Assembly (NCBI GenBank): GCA_028564705.1
Contig: JAPXFQ010001340.1
Span: 1 to 64,000, forward strand
DNA from: Apricaphanius iberus
Lineage: Eukaryota > Chordata > Actinopteri > Cyprinodontiformes > Aphaniidae
Direction of reading: 5' to 3'
DNA: 64,000 nt
The notes beneath the pieces were generated by a model. That model saw nothing but the letters and a program-made list of their open reading frames with translations, ran no database searches and had not been told where the DNA came from. Of this stretch, positions 23,401 to 34,009 are shown in pieces. A program made the translations under genes and the position numbers. The stretch's first letter is position 1. Each line of letters starts with the position of its first letter.

Positions 23401-26400
23401 GATACTAGTTCAAAAATGGGGCAAAAGTCTCTCAACTGCGGTCTTCTGGCTGAAACCGGCTTGAGCCTACGTTAACTTCACTTAGCTCCCGACTAACTTC
23501 TGACTAGCTTCTAGCTATGTCGGCTCGGAGCGTCAACCCTTCATCCCCAGCCTCACAGCGCCACTTTCTGCCCTACCTCTTTGTCCGGTTTTGGAGTTTC
23601 TGAGAGTGACGAGGCGAGTGACGCGGACAAGATGGGGCCGTTCGGGACCACCCAGTTGGCTTCATTTTTGCTCTTCAGAAACCTATGGGTGACATCAACA
23701 AGGATTAGTCCATTGTATTTACAGTCTGTAGGAGTAAGAGGTTACAGCGAAAACAGGCTGTCAGTCAGTCACAAGGTGGTTTTGACAGAAAGGACGAATC
23801 GGTAGCCCTGTGTTTAACCATAAGAAGCCCACAGCGCACCAAACTAACCCATCCCATGCCTCGACAGGAAAAGTCAAAAAGTCGACAAACTCTTTATGAG
23901 TTTATTGAGCGGAAAATAATGTGAAAATACATCGAGATTGTATGAGCAGTGTGTGGGAGAAAAGTCTAGTGCCGCATCAAGACACAAAAGCATTTAAAAA
24001 TTGTTAAAACAATGTGGACCCCATTTTAGTCAAAAATCAAAGCATGTATTGCGATAAAAACAATGTGACGCTCAGCTAAATGCTAAAGCAGTAAGTTGTT
24101 TGCTTGTTGATTGAAAAATACAGCGGAGGAAAGCAGACAGCGCTTTACTGAGGGAGTGCACACACACTTTATGTAGATGTTATATCCAGATACCTCTTTG
24201 TCCTCTTCTCCAACGTTTGCCTTTAAGTTTTTTCCTGGACTAAGTCTTCAATTCTGCTTTGGGACCCAGCACACTAAGACCAACCAAACCAGTAAACCTG
24301 CATTTTCATTCCTAGAGATGGCAACCTTAAGCTCCTCTTCCTCCTCTTGTTCCTTCCAAGATCAGACCAGTTCCTTCTAACTTACTCTCTCCTCTTCATC
24401 GTCTGACCAGGCCAGGTTGAAGGACAGTGCCAAAGCACTGATCATGGCCGCACAGCAGCAGGCCTTGAACACCAGAGCAATAGAAGCCCATATCTACTAC
24501 ACCAGGCAAGATCACAGATGCAGTGTGAAGAGGCCCAGGAAAGATCCTGCATCTTAGAGCAGGGTTTGAGATACACTGAGGTGGCTGTGACTGATACCAA
24601 AGATGAACCAAATGGAGGCTAGAACCTATCCTTAGTCCCACAAGTTAAAACCTTCATTCTGTTCAAATAATATTTAATCCAAACAAGCTGAACAGATAAA
24701 TACTTATTAAAGTGAAATTGAACTGTTGCACTTAGAATACACCTCCTGCAGTCCCTGCTCCACATGGAACCATAATTCACATCCATGGGTAATCAAATAT
24801 TGGGATTGCTGCAGAAGTTGGTGCAATGAGCTTTAGGATTTGTGCCTTGGATACGACTTATCATGGGGTTTTACATGTTGTTCTGAATGCTGTATCCACA
24901 CACTGGCAGAAACAGCACTTAATTCTAGTCTCCAGTACAACAAAGTTTTAAAATGAGGACACGTTTCTCCAATTAAACTGATCTGAAGTCTAAATGTCTC
25001 TGAACAAACAGTTTGCTGATCCGTTAACTATGCTTCAGTGGAAGGAAAGCAGCAGCAGGCACCGTTTTTTGCACTGCTGTTTTCCACACATCATAGGGCG
25101 TCTAACCAGTCACAAAGGCTACAGTTGCGCTCCAGTCACAGAAAGTTTTCAACATGCAATCAGCTCCCGGTCAGTGACATTTGAAATCCATCTGTAAAGT
25201 TGAGAGTATCTGTGTATTTTTAGCAAGTAGTCAGTGTATATGCTGTACTAACCTGCAAAAATGACAGCGTTCAGAATTTTCCATCACCGTTCTATTAAAC
25301 ACGTCAAATACGGAAAATATTAAGTTAACGCAACCCTTGATATGTATATGTATTTTTATTAAGTTTATTTAAGTATTTACTATTTTTTATAGTTGACTTT
25401 TTTATTGTTACTGTTGGACTAATGTCCAAATGTAAATAATTGTTATTTATTACTTAATTGTTCAGGCTACCTCACAGAAGTGCTATGTTTAACAGAATTG
25501 CTACATTTTAAAATAAGGTGAATAAAAAAGGGAACATCCTGGATCTGTTTCTTTTCTTTTCTTTATTCTTTTATCATCTAGTATTGGATCGGGACTCTCT
25601 ATCGGCTGGTACTCAAAATAAAATGACTTGGTCTTTAGGCTTTTTCAGTTCTCTGAAGAACCCTCTTGTACGAGAGACGAGACGTTTGCAAGATAATTCC
25701 AGATGCCCAAACTTTAACTCTCAAGACTACCATGTCATGGATGACTGAAAATTTACAACAACATCCTGTTTATTGGCATACGGACTGAACTTTTCAAGTT
25801 ATACTGAAACAAATGCAGATATATTTATGCACGGATACAGTGGGCAACTCTGGGTTAAGTACATTGCAACATATGACAGGACAGAAGCTGGGATTTAACC
25901 TCCCACCCTTCTGTTTGTAAGCCATCTGCTCTACCTATCCACCAAGCCACAGCCACTTGTAGATCTTCAGTGGTAACTCAAGTATGACTTGTAGTAACCA
26001 AAAATAAAGCTCATATTCTACTGTTTAAATGTTTTTTTAAGGACTTCCACCCTTATATTCAATGATTTATGTTCACAAAAGATTGCATAACCATTTTAAT
26101 CAATTCAAATAGTAACAAAAACCTATGTCTGTGGGTGTCATTGTCCAAGTAACACACTTAGCATTTGACTTAAAAGGAAATGACAAAAGTTGGGTTTCCT
26201 GAATTTCACAACAATATAATTTCTTTTGCATGAATTTTCAATGGTTGCAATGATGCACAACTTACAAATTCAAGCGCTGATAACTCCAAAGATTGTGTTG
26301 AAGCTTACCACATCGTTAGTTTGTTGGACTAACTTATGTTATTGCTTCAAATGAATAAAAATTCAATTTTGGTGTTTTTTTTATTAAAATATTTTCTCAC

Positions 26401-29400
26401 GATGTTGTTTTTAAGGTGTAACCAGGCCTTTATCTGGTACCTTAACAACATTTTTGTAGGTTAACAAGGAATGTCTCAAAATTGATCCACCCTACCAGAA
26501 CACATGCCTTATACAGTGAGAAAGATGTTGCAACATGGAGCATCGCGTAGCACAGTGTTTAAGACTGGGGCCCTATGTTCAGAGGCCTCTGGTCCTTGTA
26601 ACGTTCTGGGTTCAACTCTCGTTCCCATGGACCTTTGCTGCATTGCACTGCCCATTTCTCTCTACCCTCTTTCTAAACACTCCGTTTTCAAATAAAGGCA
26701 AAAAAAAAACTAAAAAAGGAAAAACTATTGACATATAGTACAACTGGACGTCTGCATCCGGGAGATAAACTCAAACAGGAAAACAGTCCGATGGACAATG
26801 ACATTTACACTTTGGAAAATATCCAGATATACATCTCCTAAACATATCTCTTAAACCTTTGAGGACTTCATGTGAAATAAGTCCAAAAAAAATGTACTCC
26901 CTAATGGCCTAAATTTTTTTCCTACAACCATCTACTCTCTACAACTGTCGTAATACTAAGTTATAGTATTCACTTAATTGATATTTAATTTAACAATTAA
27001 ATTAGTTATTAATACCTTCAACATTTAGATCCTATTTGGAGTCAATTAGAAGCTCTCTAAATATGACAGGGTGTGTACTGACCCCATTTTAGGATTCATT
27101 TGAACTTGCTATGTAATTCTGAACTAAGGCACATTTAGAGTTATAGATTCTTCTTCTTCTTCTTCTATTATTATTATTATTATATAAAATAAGTTGCTTT
27201 CCTCCCTAAAGTATCTCACCTTTTCATTATTGGGTTCTACATGTTAGTGATGATAGAACATGAGGAAAATGTTCTGAAATTATTTACCTTGGTCTTGTTT
27301 TTTACATCATAAAAACCTTGCATTTTAAAAGGGATGTTTAAACTTCTTATATCTTCTTAAAATGAACAGTTATGTCAAACTATGTAAGAAAATATCTATT
27401 GGGGCAGCAGAAACAGGAGTGTAACATGTTGAAACTGTTCTCATATCCCTCAGCGGGTTCAGTGATCCTGAATCTCCCAGCTCGACGAGTGGAGCAAGGC
27501 TCTGATTTGACTCTTCAGTGTATTAACAAGAACACAGAGAAGACACACAAGATGGCGTCCACCTCACAACCCATTATAAAACCGATATGACCCTCCGCAA
27601 TGTCTCCAAGTCTGATGAAGGACTTTATAAGTGCAGCATTTCCCTTGAAGGGGAATCTCCTGAGAGCTGGCTGGCTGTTGTCAAAGCAAAAGAAAAACAA
27701 GAAGGTAAATACATTTTCTTGTGAATATTTATTAGTTTTTTTGATCCCTGACTCAGTGAATATTTTTGAGCTAGAATACTTGAAATATTTCTAAATAATC
27801 TGTTGATCTTTTGTGTGAAATTAGATAAGATTTCGTCCAAAAGCGAAAATTTTCACAAATATAAACACAGTCATAGATGTATGGCCTAAGGGAACACTAC
27901 ACTAGAACTGTAACAATTCAGCCTTCATGGTGCATTCACACAACCCCAAACATCAACGTCAAGAGTGGCAAGATTACATGTATAGTCTATGGCTGAGGCC
28001 ATCAGAGTCTGCAGCGCTTTGTGTGCATACTTTAAATGAAACATATTTAAGTTATGGCGGAAAACTATCTCCAGCTCAACAAGGACAAAACTGAAATTTA
28101 GCCATCACTTCTGTGGCTCAGAGATAAACTTTGACTTAACCTACAATCCCTGTCTTTTGATTTTTGAGTCTGAGCTGACTTTTATCCCACACATTAAAAA
28201 CATCACTGTAATATTTTTTTCTATCATTTAAAGAGCATCACCGGAGTCCGCCCAATTCTGCCAATATGAAGACGCTAATGCATGCTTTCATCACCAGTAG
28301 ACTTGATTACTGTAATGCCCGGCTTTCTGGTCTTCCAAAAAAGACTACATCAAGTTTACAGCTTCTACAAAATTCAGCAGGACGAGTCCTAACAAAGACC
28401 AGGAGGCAGGAGCACATTACACCGGTCTTAGAATCAATCCATTGGTTCCCCGTATGTTTTAGGATACATTTTACAAGATTCAATATACAAGATTCTTTCT
28501 ATGTTTTTTAAGTGTCTAAATGGTCTTGGGCCTTCTTTTCATTCAGAACTGCTTTTACCCTATGAACCTTCGTGGTCTCTGCACTCCTCTGGCAGCCATC
28601 TCCTTATCATTCCTAAAGTTAGGACACTGACTCATGCTGAGTTGTCTTTCCATTATTATGACCCTCACCTCTGGAACAGGCTGCCAGAGGACCTCAGGGC
28701 CGCAGAGAATGTTCATGTTTTTGAGAACAAGCTCAAGATTCACCTTTTTAGCTTAGCCTTTAACTGATTATTTATTAATATCTGCTTAAATGCTCTGCAT
28801 GTTTTACCTGATTAAAATTGATCAGTGTTTCCCTCCTCTGGGTGCCCTGGGTCAGTGCCTCGGTTGCTGATGTTGATCTGCCAATGCAGATGGCTCCTCT
28901 GATGGTGTTTCATTAACTGACCTGGCTCATCTGTACTCGTCCTTGTTCACTGTGGCTTTTAAGTGTTTGCAAAAGACTTGGGTTGGGGAAAGTGGGGTAT
29001 AACTGTTATCACGTTTTTAATGCCAGGGGGATGGGAATATGGTTTGTGTCAGGTCATTTTATTTTGAAAAGCTCTTTGAGATGCAATTTTTGTATGAAAA
29101 GTGTTTTATAAATAACTTTTGATTGATTGATAGATTAAAAATTCAGACAAGATCCCCAAGCTGATCCTGGTAAATTATTGTTTTCTCCTTGATCTGTTGC
29201 CTCAGGGAACCCGTCTCAGTCATCTATGGTCACGATGGAATGGCAGACAGAACTGAACTCAACACTAGAATCTTGATCTCTAATCTAGTATCTAAAATCT
29301 TCTTTTCAGGATCTGATGAAGAGACACAACCTTTGAGAAATCCACGGTTTCTCCTAATTCTGTTGCCCATCATTTTGACTCTGCTATTCTTGGTGTTTGG

Positions 29401-32400
29401 ACTGATCCTCTATAGGACCCATAAAGGTACTGCTCATGGTTTATGGTATTTTAGCATTGCATATTTTATTTTCATGGACAGGGTAATATTTTTGCAAGAT
29501 CCATAGAAACTTCCAATGAAATTTAGATTTTTTTTTTAGATCATTTTTTTCACAATTGATAGAATTCATTAAACTTGCTTCGGTAAACACCGGTCAGGTA
29601 AAAAACAAATAGACAAAGATTTAAATTAAGGTTTAATAGCTATTTTTAACCATTAACTATTAGGTTCATGTAAAGCGAAAGCATTTCATCATTCCTTGTA
29701 TTTCATGAAGTGCATGACTACTACCATTAGCACTGAGACAGACTCTCAACATGATGAGACCACCACCAAGGTTGACACCTGATATGTAGTTCCTAGACAT
29801 TAAAGTCTCACCTTGATCTCGTAAAATGTTTCATCATTGTCATCAAAAGTTAAATTTTTCTTTATCACCATAAAATGTTTCTGAAAGGCATTTTCAGTTG
29901 AAATCAATGACCATTTTCAAAAGACCTCAGATGTCTTGAGTGATTTATAAACCTCTCATATTAAATTTGGCTATTTCCACTATCAGAACTTCAGGGTAAT
30001 TTCACCAGAACTTCCTGATACTGGTGTGTTTCCATTTCATTGGGCCTGGCCAACATGGCCATTTTTGAGGCCATTTCAGGAACCAAAGGAGTAACTGAGT
30101 AGGAGTATGTACTCTGAATGGCACAATTGAGTCAGATCAAAAAGAAATACAGCAACAAGCCCTGTTTCTACCAGATCGATTATTTTGTTATTTCTGCTGC
30201 TACGGGTGCCCTTTTGCCCTGATCAGGGAAATTACTTGCTGCTGAAAGAGTTGTGACTTGCAGGTGTCTTTAGGTGATTCCTTAGGAGGACTGATTATGT
30301 ATGGAGACACAGCAGCTGAGAGGAGCAGGCCAACAGATTACCCATCTGAAAAGAATCTGGTTGAGCACCTTTCCTCAGAGGCTTAAAGAACCATTAAAAT
30401 CACTGTTGCACAATGAGTGTGCTGGCTTATTTATTAGCAATATTAATAATAGTTTAAATACAGTTATTAATTATCATCATTATTACTAATAAAATAATGG
30501 TTACAAGTAACATCTGCTCAGAAATAAATCACTATGCTCACATATCAGTCTCAATTGACTGTTGGAGTCAATTTGTAAAGCTTCAAGAACTAAAACATAA
30601 AGAAAGAAGGTTCAAGTCAAGGCACTGGGTATAGAAAATCAAAATAATACAACATTGTGGTGACTGATTACCTCTTCAGAATCAACTGGTTATTTGTTTG
30701 TTTTTTACAGGTTATCAAATTGACTAGTGCTGGGCATCGACTCAATTCAAGAATCTATTCAATTCAGATTCTCAAGAGTTAGAATCCATTAATACAATCC
30801 GATCAAATCTGTTCCTGTTTGATACTGATAAGGGTCCTTGCTATTAAAAATTTTTTAATCTTTTACCTTAATTATATAACTTTAATTCACTGACATAAAG
30901 TGGGTTGGATTGTAGTTGACTGGGGGAAATAGTATTAACCCTTTAGGCATTAAAATGCCTAAATCTGCACTATTTCCTCATATTTTAACTGTAAAGAGGG
31001 CAAACTATTTTAAACAATTAAAACATTTTTTTTTTTTTGGATGGACGAATCAAATTTAAAGAATCAATTCAGAACAAGAGAATCAATTTTTTCAATTCTT
31101 GGTTATCTTATAAAATACATACAAAAATGTTATGAAGTATGAATGAGAGTAATTCTGAAATATCAGTGAAAACCCTGTCCTGATACCTGACTGGTTTCTC
31201 CCACCAATTGATCTCTTTCTTTTAGTAAGTTCTTATCTCACTGACCTGTGAAGACCCTGTGTCATCTTCCCTGCTGCTGGTCTCTGGTCTTATTTTTCCT
31301 CCCCATCTATGATTTTTCTATTGTGGCAATGAAGATATGAACATGTGGAAAGCAAAATTATGAATTAGAATTAGGATGAAAAGCAGTGAAACTGTCATGT
31401 TGGAGTTTAACTTCTTGAACCACATGCAAAACCCCACCAGTAATACCAGTTAAAGTTGTTTTTAAGAATTTTACTGACAATAAATATTGTGGAAATATAG
31501 ATGATGACCACAGGACACAAGAACACATCTCTAAGACTGAAGAAGATGAAGGAAGAGGAGATTAACTGAAAAGGACGCAATCCACAGTTAAGACTGTTAT
31601 CCAAGGAAGGTATTGTTGACTGAAAGAGAACAGTTGAAGCTTACATGGAGTGTGAGTAAGGAGCCCAGGGGAACTGTGGGAGCTTCCTATGTTGTTCACT
31701 GGAGAAAAGCGTGAAGGTAGAATCGAGTAGTCTGCACTGAGCAATGAGGGCAGGCAGGCAGAACACTGTGGTGAAACGAGGAGCACAATGGACCTTGGTG
31801 CATAAAGACTGGAAGACGTGGAAGGAAACCAAGACTTAGTGTTAAGCTGGAGTCTGATCACGAGGAGAATGAGACAAGGAGTAACCTTGGAAGGAGCACA
31901 GAGAAGAGAAACAAGAAAACAACGAGACACTGGAGAGCACAAGGGGACTAGAGGTTGCCATACATTTGACAACACCCAGGCACTGATGATCTACTCCATC
32001 CTGCTCCATATATTACCAGCTGGTGATGAGCTCAATGAGTTACACCTGGTAGGTGCAGTCACTAGGCTCCGCCCCTTAGCTGGATGGAAAATTCCTTAGT
32101 TCAGATGGGACCTCTGGTTGAACTTTCCAGAAACAGGCAGCAAGCAATTGTGCCATTGTTTTTTTCTTTTCTTCTGTCACTTATGTTCTATTTTCACCTG
32201 TGCAGACCCTCTCTAAATCTGCTTTGTGTATTTTGACAATTAGCATTTTCATCAGCTTTATGGAAAGCAATGGTGCCTAATAACTCTGTACAGAAATGCA
32301 AGAGGATGGTATTTATTTATTGCATGAACTGACTAGTAAGGGTTATAAGGTAGGAAACATTATTTTTTTTAACTGGGTTAACATAATATATTGACATGTT

Positions 32401-33741
32401 TTAACGAATAATCATTTAGCATCAACATTATCTAGATGTAATAACTCAACACAGCTTGTTTTAAAAAAAGTTTAAAGTTTTGCCTGCATCTGTTGGCCCA
32501 TGGTTCTAGGAATTATAGTTGAATATTGTGACTAATTTCCAAATATTTTGACTCATACGTTTAATACTTGGCCATAGTTGTTTTTTTGTTTGTTTGCTTT
32601 TTTTCAATAGGACAATCATACCAATCACATCAAAATTTCTGGATATGACAGATCCTTGACAAATTTGAAAAACTATGGATGATGCTTTTACATATTTTCT
32701 AACCATGCTCATAGCTATACTCAGACACCACAAAAAATTATATTTTTAAGAAGAGATTCCGTCAAAGTAAGGTGCTTGTCCCAATCAAAGTCAAACATGT
32801 ACATTTACTCGATATTGGCTTGAATGGTTTAATGTTTAGGAAAGCCATTCCCAAAGCTTGACATGGGGGGGGGGGGGTAAATGCTCTTATAAATCAGCAG
32901 ACCCTCAAATTGTAAGCAAGCCATGAATAATAAATAAAAAAAATCTTCATTTTTTTAAATCACTGGTCTTTTTTCCCATTGTTTTCATATTTGCAGCCTT
33001 AAACAATGTAACCATCTCAGATCCAAAGGAACCAACTTATTCTGCTGTGAAAAAGCCCAGAAAGAGAAACTGTAGGTATTTGACTTTTCCTTGAAATTGA
33101 TAACAATATTATAGGACATTTTCCGTTCATGTTTATTTCTTTACCAGGTGGAGACACTGCAGATAAACCGGACGCTGTTGTCTATGCTGCTGTTGAGATA
33201 AAGGAGAAAGGTACTGTTATCATTATGACTTATTTAACCTGGCTAAACAGATCTGTGGTGCAGACACTGCAACATTAGTTCATTTATACACACTAGCTCT
33301 CATAGTTACTTTCAGAGCTGAAAGACGCATCTAACGCACAGAGTCAGTTAAAAACCACACAATTGAAACCACAGACTGCAAAAAGAGGCCACTCAGTTTG
33401 CTCATTCAGATGATAATAGAATTTACCCTGAAATAGAATAGAAAGACAAAGCTGCTATTACCTGAAAATAATGTCTTACTTCTTTATCTTTTTTTTTTTT
33501 TTACCAAATACTATAAAATCACACTTGAACAGCTTCATCCGTATATAATAAAAATAAAAATGACGCAAAAAGCTGCTGAGACTATGAAAACCTAAACCAA
33601 AAATTCAACAATGGTTTTCTAATGACTGTTCCTTTTTTACCATCAGGGACAAAGGTTTCCACTGCAACCACTCAACAGTACTCATCAAAGCCACAGCCTG
33701 TCTATTCTTTAAGCACTCTTCAAAGAGGAAAAGTCAACTAA
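14446..33741 (+). CDS. Fc-receptor-like immune receptor, copy 1 (Ig2 exon damaged)
   Basis: Teleost Fc-receptor-like membrane protein. Exons by eye: 14446-14476 (or to 14491), 14566-14628, 14865-15125 (Ig1), 27454-27704 (Ig2), 29310-29426 (transmembrane), 32997-33071, 33148-33210, 33647-33741. All internal exons join in phase 1. The signal peptide starts MEVTDLCLQ. Ig1 has two cysteines around a W, SGEYWC and one NIS site. The helix [16 protein letters not shown] precedes a tail with VVYAAV, a canonical ITIM, plus PTYSAV and PVYSLS tyrosines, suggesting an inhibitory receptor for immunoglobulin or a similar ligand. The Ig2 exon has a net 13-nt deletion and stops at 27588. Skipping that exon would restore the frame. 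Intron 3 is 12.3 kb of nested transposons. Family assignment is by domain pattern; the ligand is unknown. Confidence 0.78.
14865..15125 (+). CDS. Receptor copy 1, Ig1 exon
   Basis: 87-codon exon with AG acceptor at 14864 and GT donor at 15126, phase 1-1. It opens [17 protein letters not shown], has SCGEDND, WRVMRK and [10 protein letters not shown], with the cysteines and the tryptophan of a C2-type Ig fold, two extra cysteines (SEGCS, PSCT) and the glycosylation site NIS. Very similar to 41091-41345 in copy 2. Intact. Confidence 0.88.
15291..16790. mobile_element. hAT-type non-autonomous element in intron 3
   Basis: Starts CAGAGGTGTGGACTCGACTTG and ends ...TCTCATCTCTG, with CAGAGGTG/CATCTCTG-type inverted ends and dense GACTTGAGAC-like subterminal repeats, a pattern familiar from fish hAT elements. 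No transposase remains. A second element sits inside it. Confidence 0.65.
16156..16495. mobile_element. Nested hAT-like MITE
   Basis: TTGGTTCTCAAAGTTGTGG near 16156 and CAAGTTTGGGAGCCATA near 16490 are imperfect inverted ends, with GGTCGG/GGGGTCAC subterminal motifs of the common 'ggttctcaaactt' hAT family. Confidence 0.6.
17940..18170. repeat. MITE-like repeat remnants
   Basis: TGTGTTTACATGCAGC followed by TTAGTTCGACTGAAATC resembles a common fish MITE terminus. From 18110 a second fragment (GGGTCTCCAACCTTTT with GAGCTACTACCG) resembles another hAT-type terminus. Both are fragmentary. The remaining intron between 16791 and 17940 holds a T25-like run near 17588 and nothing else recognisable. 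Confidence 0.4.
18780..18960. repeat. Dispersed fish repeat fragment
   Basis: Contains the block CTTCCCATTGACTCCCATG followed by TTAAAAAGGCCAACTTTACA and AAATAAACATGTTTACAGCC, a word combination I recognise from abundant teleost elements. No open frame of interest. Confidence 0.5.
19018..19257 (-). mobile_element. LINE coding remnant interrupted by a MITE
   Basis: On the minus strand a degenerate reading [11 protein letters not shown] follows [10 protein letters not shown]. It parallels [19 protein letters not shown] at 24413-24545 on the plus strand, which is typical of a teleost LINE C-terminal domain. Frameshifts and stops are present. The sequence after the MITE (19786-19860) may be its continuation. 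Confidence 0.45.
19261..19782. mobile_element. PIF/Harbinger MITE with TAA target duplication
   Basis: Terminal inverted repeats GGCCCTGTCCACACGTAGCC and its near-perfect complement at 19763-19782 (one mismatch) bound a 522-bp element. TAA flanks both sides (19258-19260 and 19783-19785), the 3-bp target duplication of PIF/Harbinger elements. Further inverted CACACGTAGCCGG units occur subterminally (near 19330 and 19690). No transposase, so non-autonomous. Confidence 0.9.
19906..20437. repeat. Large inverted repeat (foldback), ~215-bp arms
   Basis: Left arm 19906-20116 (from ATGTGAAGATCTTCC) and right arm 20217-20437 (ending GGAAGATCTTCACAT) are nearly identical reverse complements; the right arm carries small insertions such as GAGTTA. 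The ~100-bp spacer is A/T-only-like, with a long A-run at 20192-20216. This could form a cruciform or a long hairpin RNA. It lies in intron 3 of receptor copy 1. Confidence 0.92.
20610..20930 (-). pseudogene. hAT-type transposase N-terminal remnant
   Basis: A minus-strand frame ending near 20619 includes [20 protein letters not shown], which resembles the region before the core of teleost hAT/ZMYM-like transposases, preceded by an acidic/charged linker. About 100 codons are open but no catalytic domain is visible. It probably belongs to a larger DNA element that the Kolobok copy at 20984-22005 entered. Identification is tentative. Confidence 0.45.
20984..22005 (+). mobile_element. Kolobok-like DNA transposon with TTAA sites
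   Basis: Inverted ends AGTCGACCTGGCATGAAATT (from 20988) and the complement of AGTAAAACTGGCATGAAATT (to 22001) are flanked by TTAA on both sides (20984-20987, 22002-22005). TTAA duplication plus a THAP-type domain inside point to the Kolobok superfamily. At ~1 kb it lacks most of a transposase. Confidence 0.72.
21292..21578 (+). pseudogene. Broken THAP domain of the Kolobok-like element
   Basis: From the ATG at 21292 one frame reads [20 protein letters not shown], then [29 protein letters not shown] and [14 protein letters not shown]. This follows a THAP zinc-finger layout, with the C-x2-H pair in CGKHF and the NLGKYSSGF continuation usual in fish THAP transposases. Two in-frame stops (after LPTS and after CGKHF) inactivate it. 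In an intact element the domain would bind the transposon ends. Confidence 0.65.
22780..23040 (-). repeat. Teleost CCATCCATCC dispersed repeat, minus orientation
   Basis: Begins ATCCATCCATCCACTTTCTG on the plus strand and continues with GGTCGCGGGGGGGCTGGTGC, TATCTCCAGCTGTTAATGG and ACCGGTCGCCAGTCCATCAC, then a CACACAC tract. It is the reverse of the copies at 36220-36550 and 61640-61765. This is a very common fish LINE/SINE 3' sequence. Confidence 0.8.
23620..23735. repeat. MITE-like dispersed repeat fragment
   Basis: Contains ACAAGATGGGGCCGTTCGG and CTATGGGTGACATCAACAAG, followed by CATTGTATTTACAGTCTGTA, words characteristic of an abundant fish DNA element. The flanking ~700 bp (23100-23880) hold small frames without domains. 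Confidence 0.5.
24413..24545 (+). mobile_element. LINE C-terminal coding fragment
   Basis: Reads [20 protein letters not shown] then [15 protein letters not shown], a motif string typical of the C-terminal region of a teleost LINE ORF2. It goes out of frame after RC. The related minus-strand remnant at 19018-19257 lies in the same intron. Confidence 0.6.
24730..24865. repeat. Dispersed repeat shared with the copy 2 intron
   Basis: The series GTCCCTGCTCCACATGGAAC, ATTGGGATTGCTGCAGAAG and GGATTTGTGCCTTGGA is paralleled at 41425-41540 (TTCCTGCTCTGCATAATAC, GTGGGATTGCTGCGGAGG, GGATTTTTGCCTCGGA). Both lie in intron 3 of their respective receptor copies, so it may predate the gene duplication or be independently inserted. 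Confidence 0.5.
25860..25955 (-). repeat. tRNA-derived SINE remnant
   Basis: On the minus strand TGGCTTGGTGGATAGGTAG resembles an A box region and GGAGGTTAAATCCC a degenerate B box at tRNA spacing. The body is decayed. Confidence 0.4.
26525..26715 (+). repeat. tRNA-like SINE with A-rich tail
   Basis: A-box-like GCGTAGCACAGTGTTTAAG, B-box-like GGGTTCAACTC, then ACCTTTGCTGCATTGCACTG, a pyrimidine-rich body and AAATAAAGGCAAAAAAAAA at the end. This tail is characteristic of a widespread teleost SINE. Confidence 0.7.
27146..27183. repeat. TTC/TTA microsatellite
   Basis: Consecutive TTC triplets followed by ATT triplets upstream of the Ig2 exon of receptor copy 1. Confidence 0.8.
27454..27704 (+). 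pseudogene. Receptor copy 1, Ig2 exon with 13-nt deletion
   Basis: AG acceptor at 27452-27453, donor GTAAAT at 27705. It opens [20 protein letters not shown] and ends, in another frame, [20 protein letters not shown]. Compared with the same exon of copy 2 (42255-42530) a net 13 nt is missing around 27545-27560, so the frame reaches TGA at 27588. Length 251 nt instead of a multiple of three. Splice sites still look usable. Confidence 0.85.
28240..29130 (+). mobile_element. LINE 3' fragment within receptor copy 1
   Basis: Reads [20 protein letters not shown], then [17 protein letters not shown] and [14 protein letters not shown], then [27 protein letters not shown] and [15 protein letters not shown] in a shifted frame. 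It is the C-terminus of a CR1/L2/Rex1-group reverse transcriptase. It ends TTTTATAAATAACTTTTGAT plus GATTGATTGATA. It lies in the intron between Ig2 and the membrane exon. Confidence 0.85.
29310..29426 (+). CDS. Receptor copy 1, transmembrane exon
   Basis: 117-nt exon, phase 1-1, with AG acceptor at 29308-29309 and GT donor at 29427. A short charged stalk ([12 protein letters not shown]) leads into [20 protein letters not shown] and a basic stop-transfer YRTHK. No acidic or basic residue lies inside the helix, so no adaptor partner is implied. Intact, unlike its copy 2 counterpart. Confidence 0.85.
30725..31095. mobile_element. AATC-rich MITE, first copy
   Basis: Starts TAGTGCTGGGCATCGACTC, runs through AGTTAGAATCCATTAATACA and ATTAACCCTTTAGGCATTAA and ends in GAATCAATTTTTTCAATTC. 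The copy at 61780-62120 shares these blocks and ends AGCACAGCACTGG, giving a CAGCACT-type inverted end. Confidence 0.6.
31480..32110. other. Unrecognised purine-rich block
   Basis: A-G-rich on the plus strand (T-C-rich on the minus) with frames up to 137 codons on the minus strand but no domains. It has sharper composition than its AT-rich flanks and looks like a repeat insert. The rest of 29430-32990 is AT-rich intron without recognisable genes; a G10 run lies near 32868. Confidence 0.35.
32997..33741 (+). CDS. Receptor copy 1, cytoplasmic exons with ITIM
   Basis: Three exons: 32997-33071 ([20 protein letters not shown]), 33148-33210 ([20 protein letters not shown]) and 33647-33741 (ending [10 protein letters not shown] and TAA at 33739-33741). 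Choosing the first GT after AGAAAC at 33072 keeps the frame into the next exon; the second GT would cause an early stop. VVYAAV fits [ILVS]xYxx[ILV], which recruits SHP-type phosphatases when phosphorylated. The other two tyrosines do not fit strictly. All three have decayed or been lost in copy 2. Confidence 0.8.
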
Positions 33742-34000
33742 TTGTCTTACAAAGTTAATTTCGTGTTAGTGTGTGTCCCTGTATACAATTCTCGAAGGCT
33801 ACGTTCTGTAACATTTTTGGTATGAAGATACAATTAACAAACACATTATGTGTTGGCTTTAGGACACATTTTCTGTCTATACATAGTACTTTAGATGTCT
33901 GCAAGAGGCATTGTCTGTTTTTGAATGTGTTCTAGTTTCATTTCTTTTTTCCTCTTCACATATTAATACTTTTCATGAGAGCAACACAGTACAAAGTTTT

Positions 34001-34007
34001 AAATAAA
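34001..34007 (+). terminator. Polyadenylation signal of receptor copy 1
   Basis: AAATAAAG 260 bp after the stop codon, followed by a GT-rich stretch (TCTCTGTTGTAG). It is the first clear AATAAA after the CDS. Confidence 0.6.
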
Positions 34008-34009
34008 GT

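Noticed and set aside
32997..33071. PTYSAV as a second ITIM
   Set aside because: The -2 residue is proline, not I/V/L/S, so it does not meet the motif.
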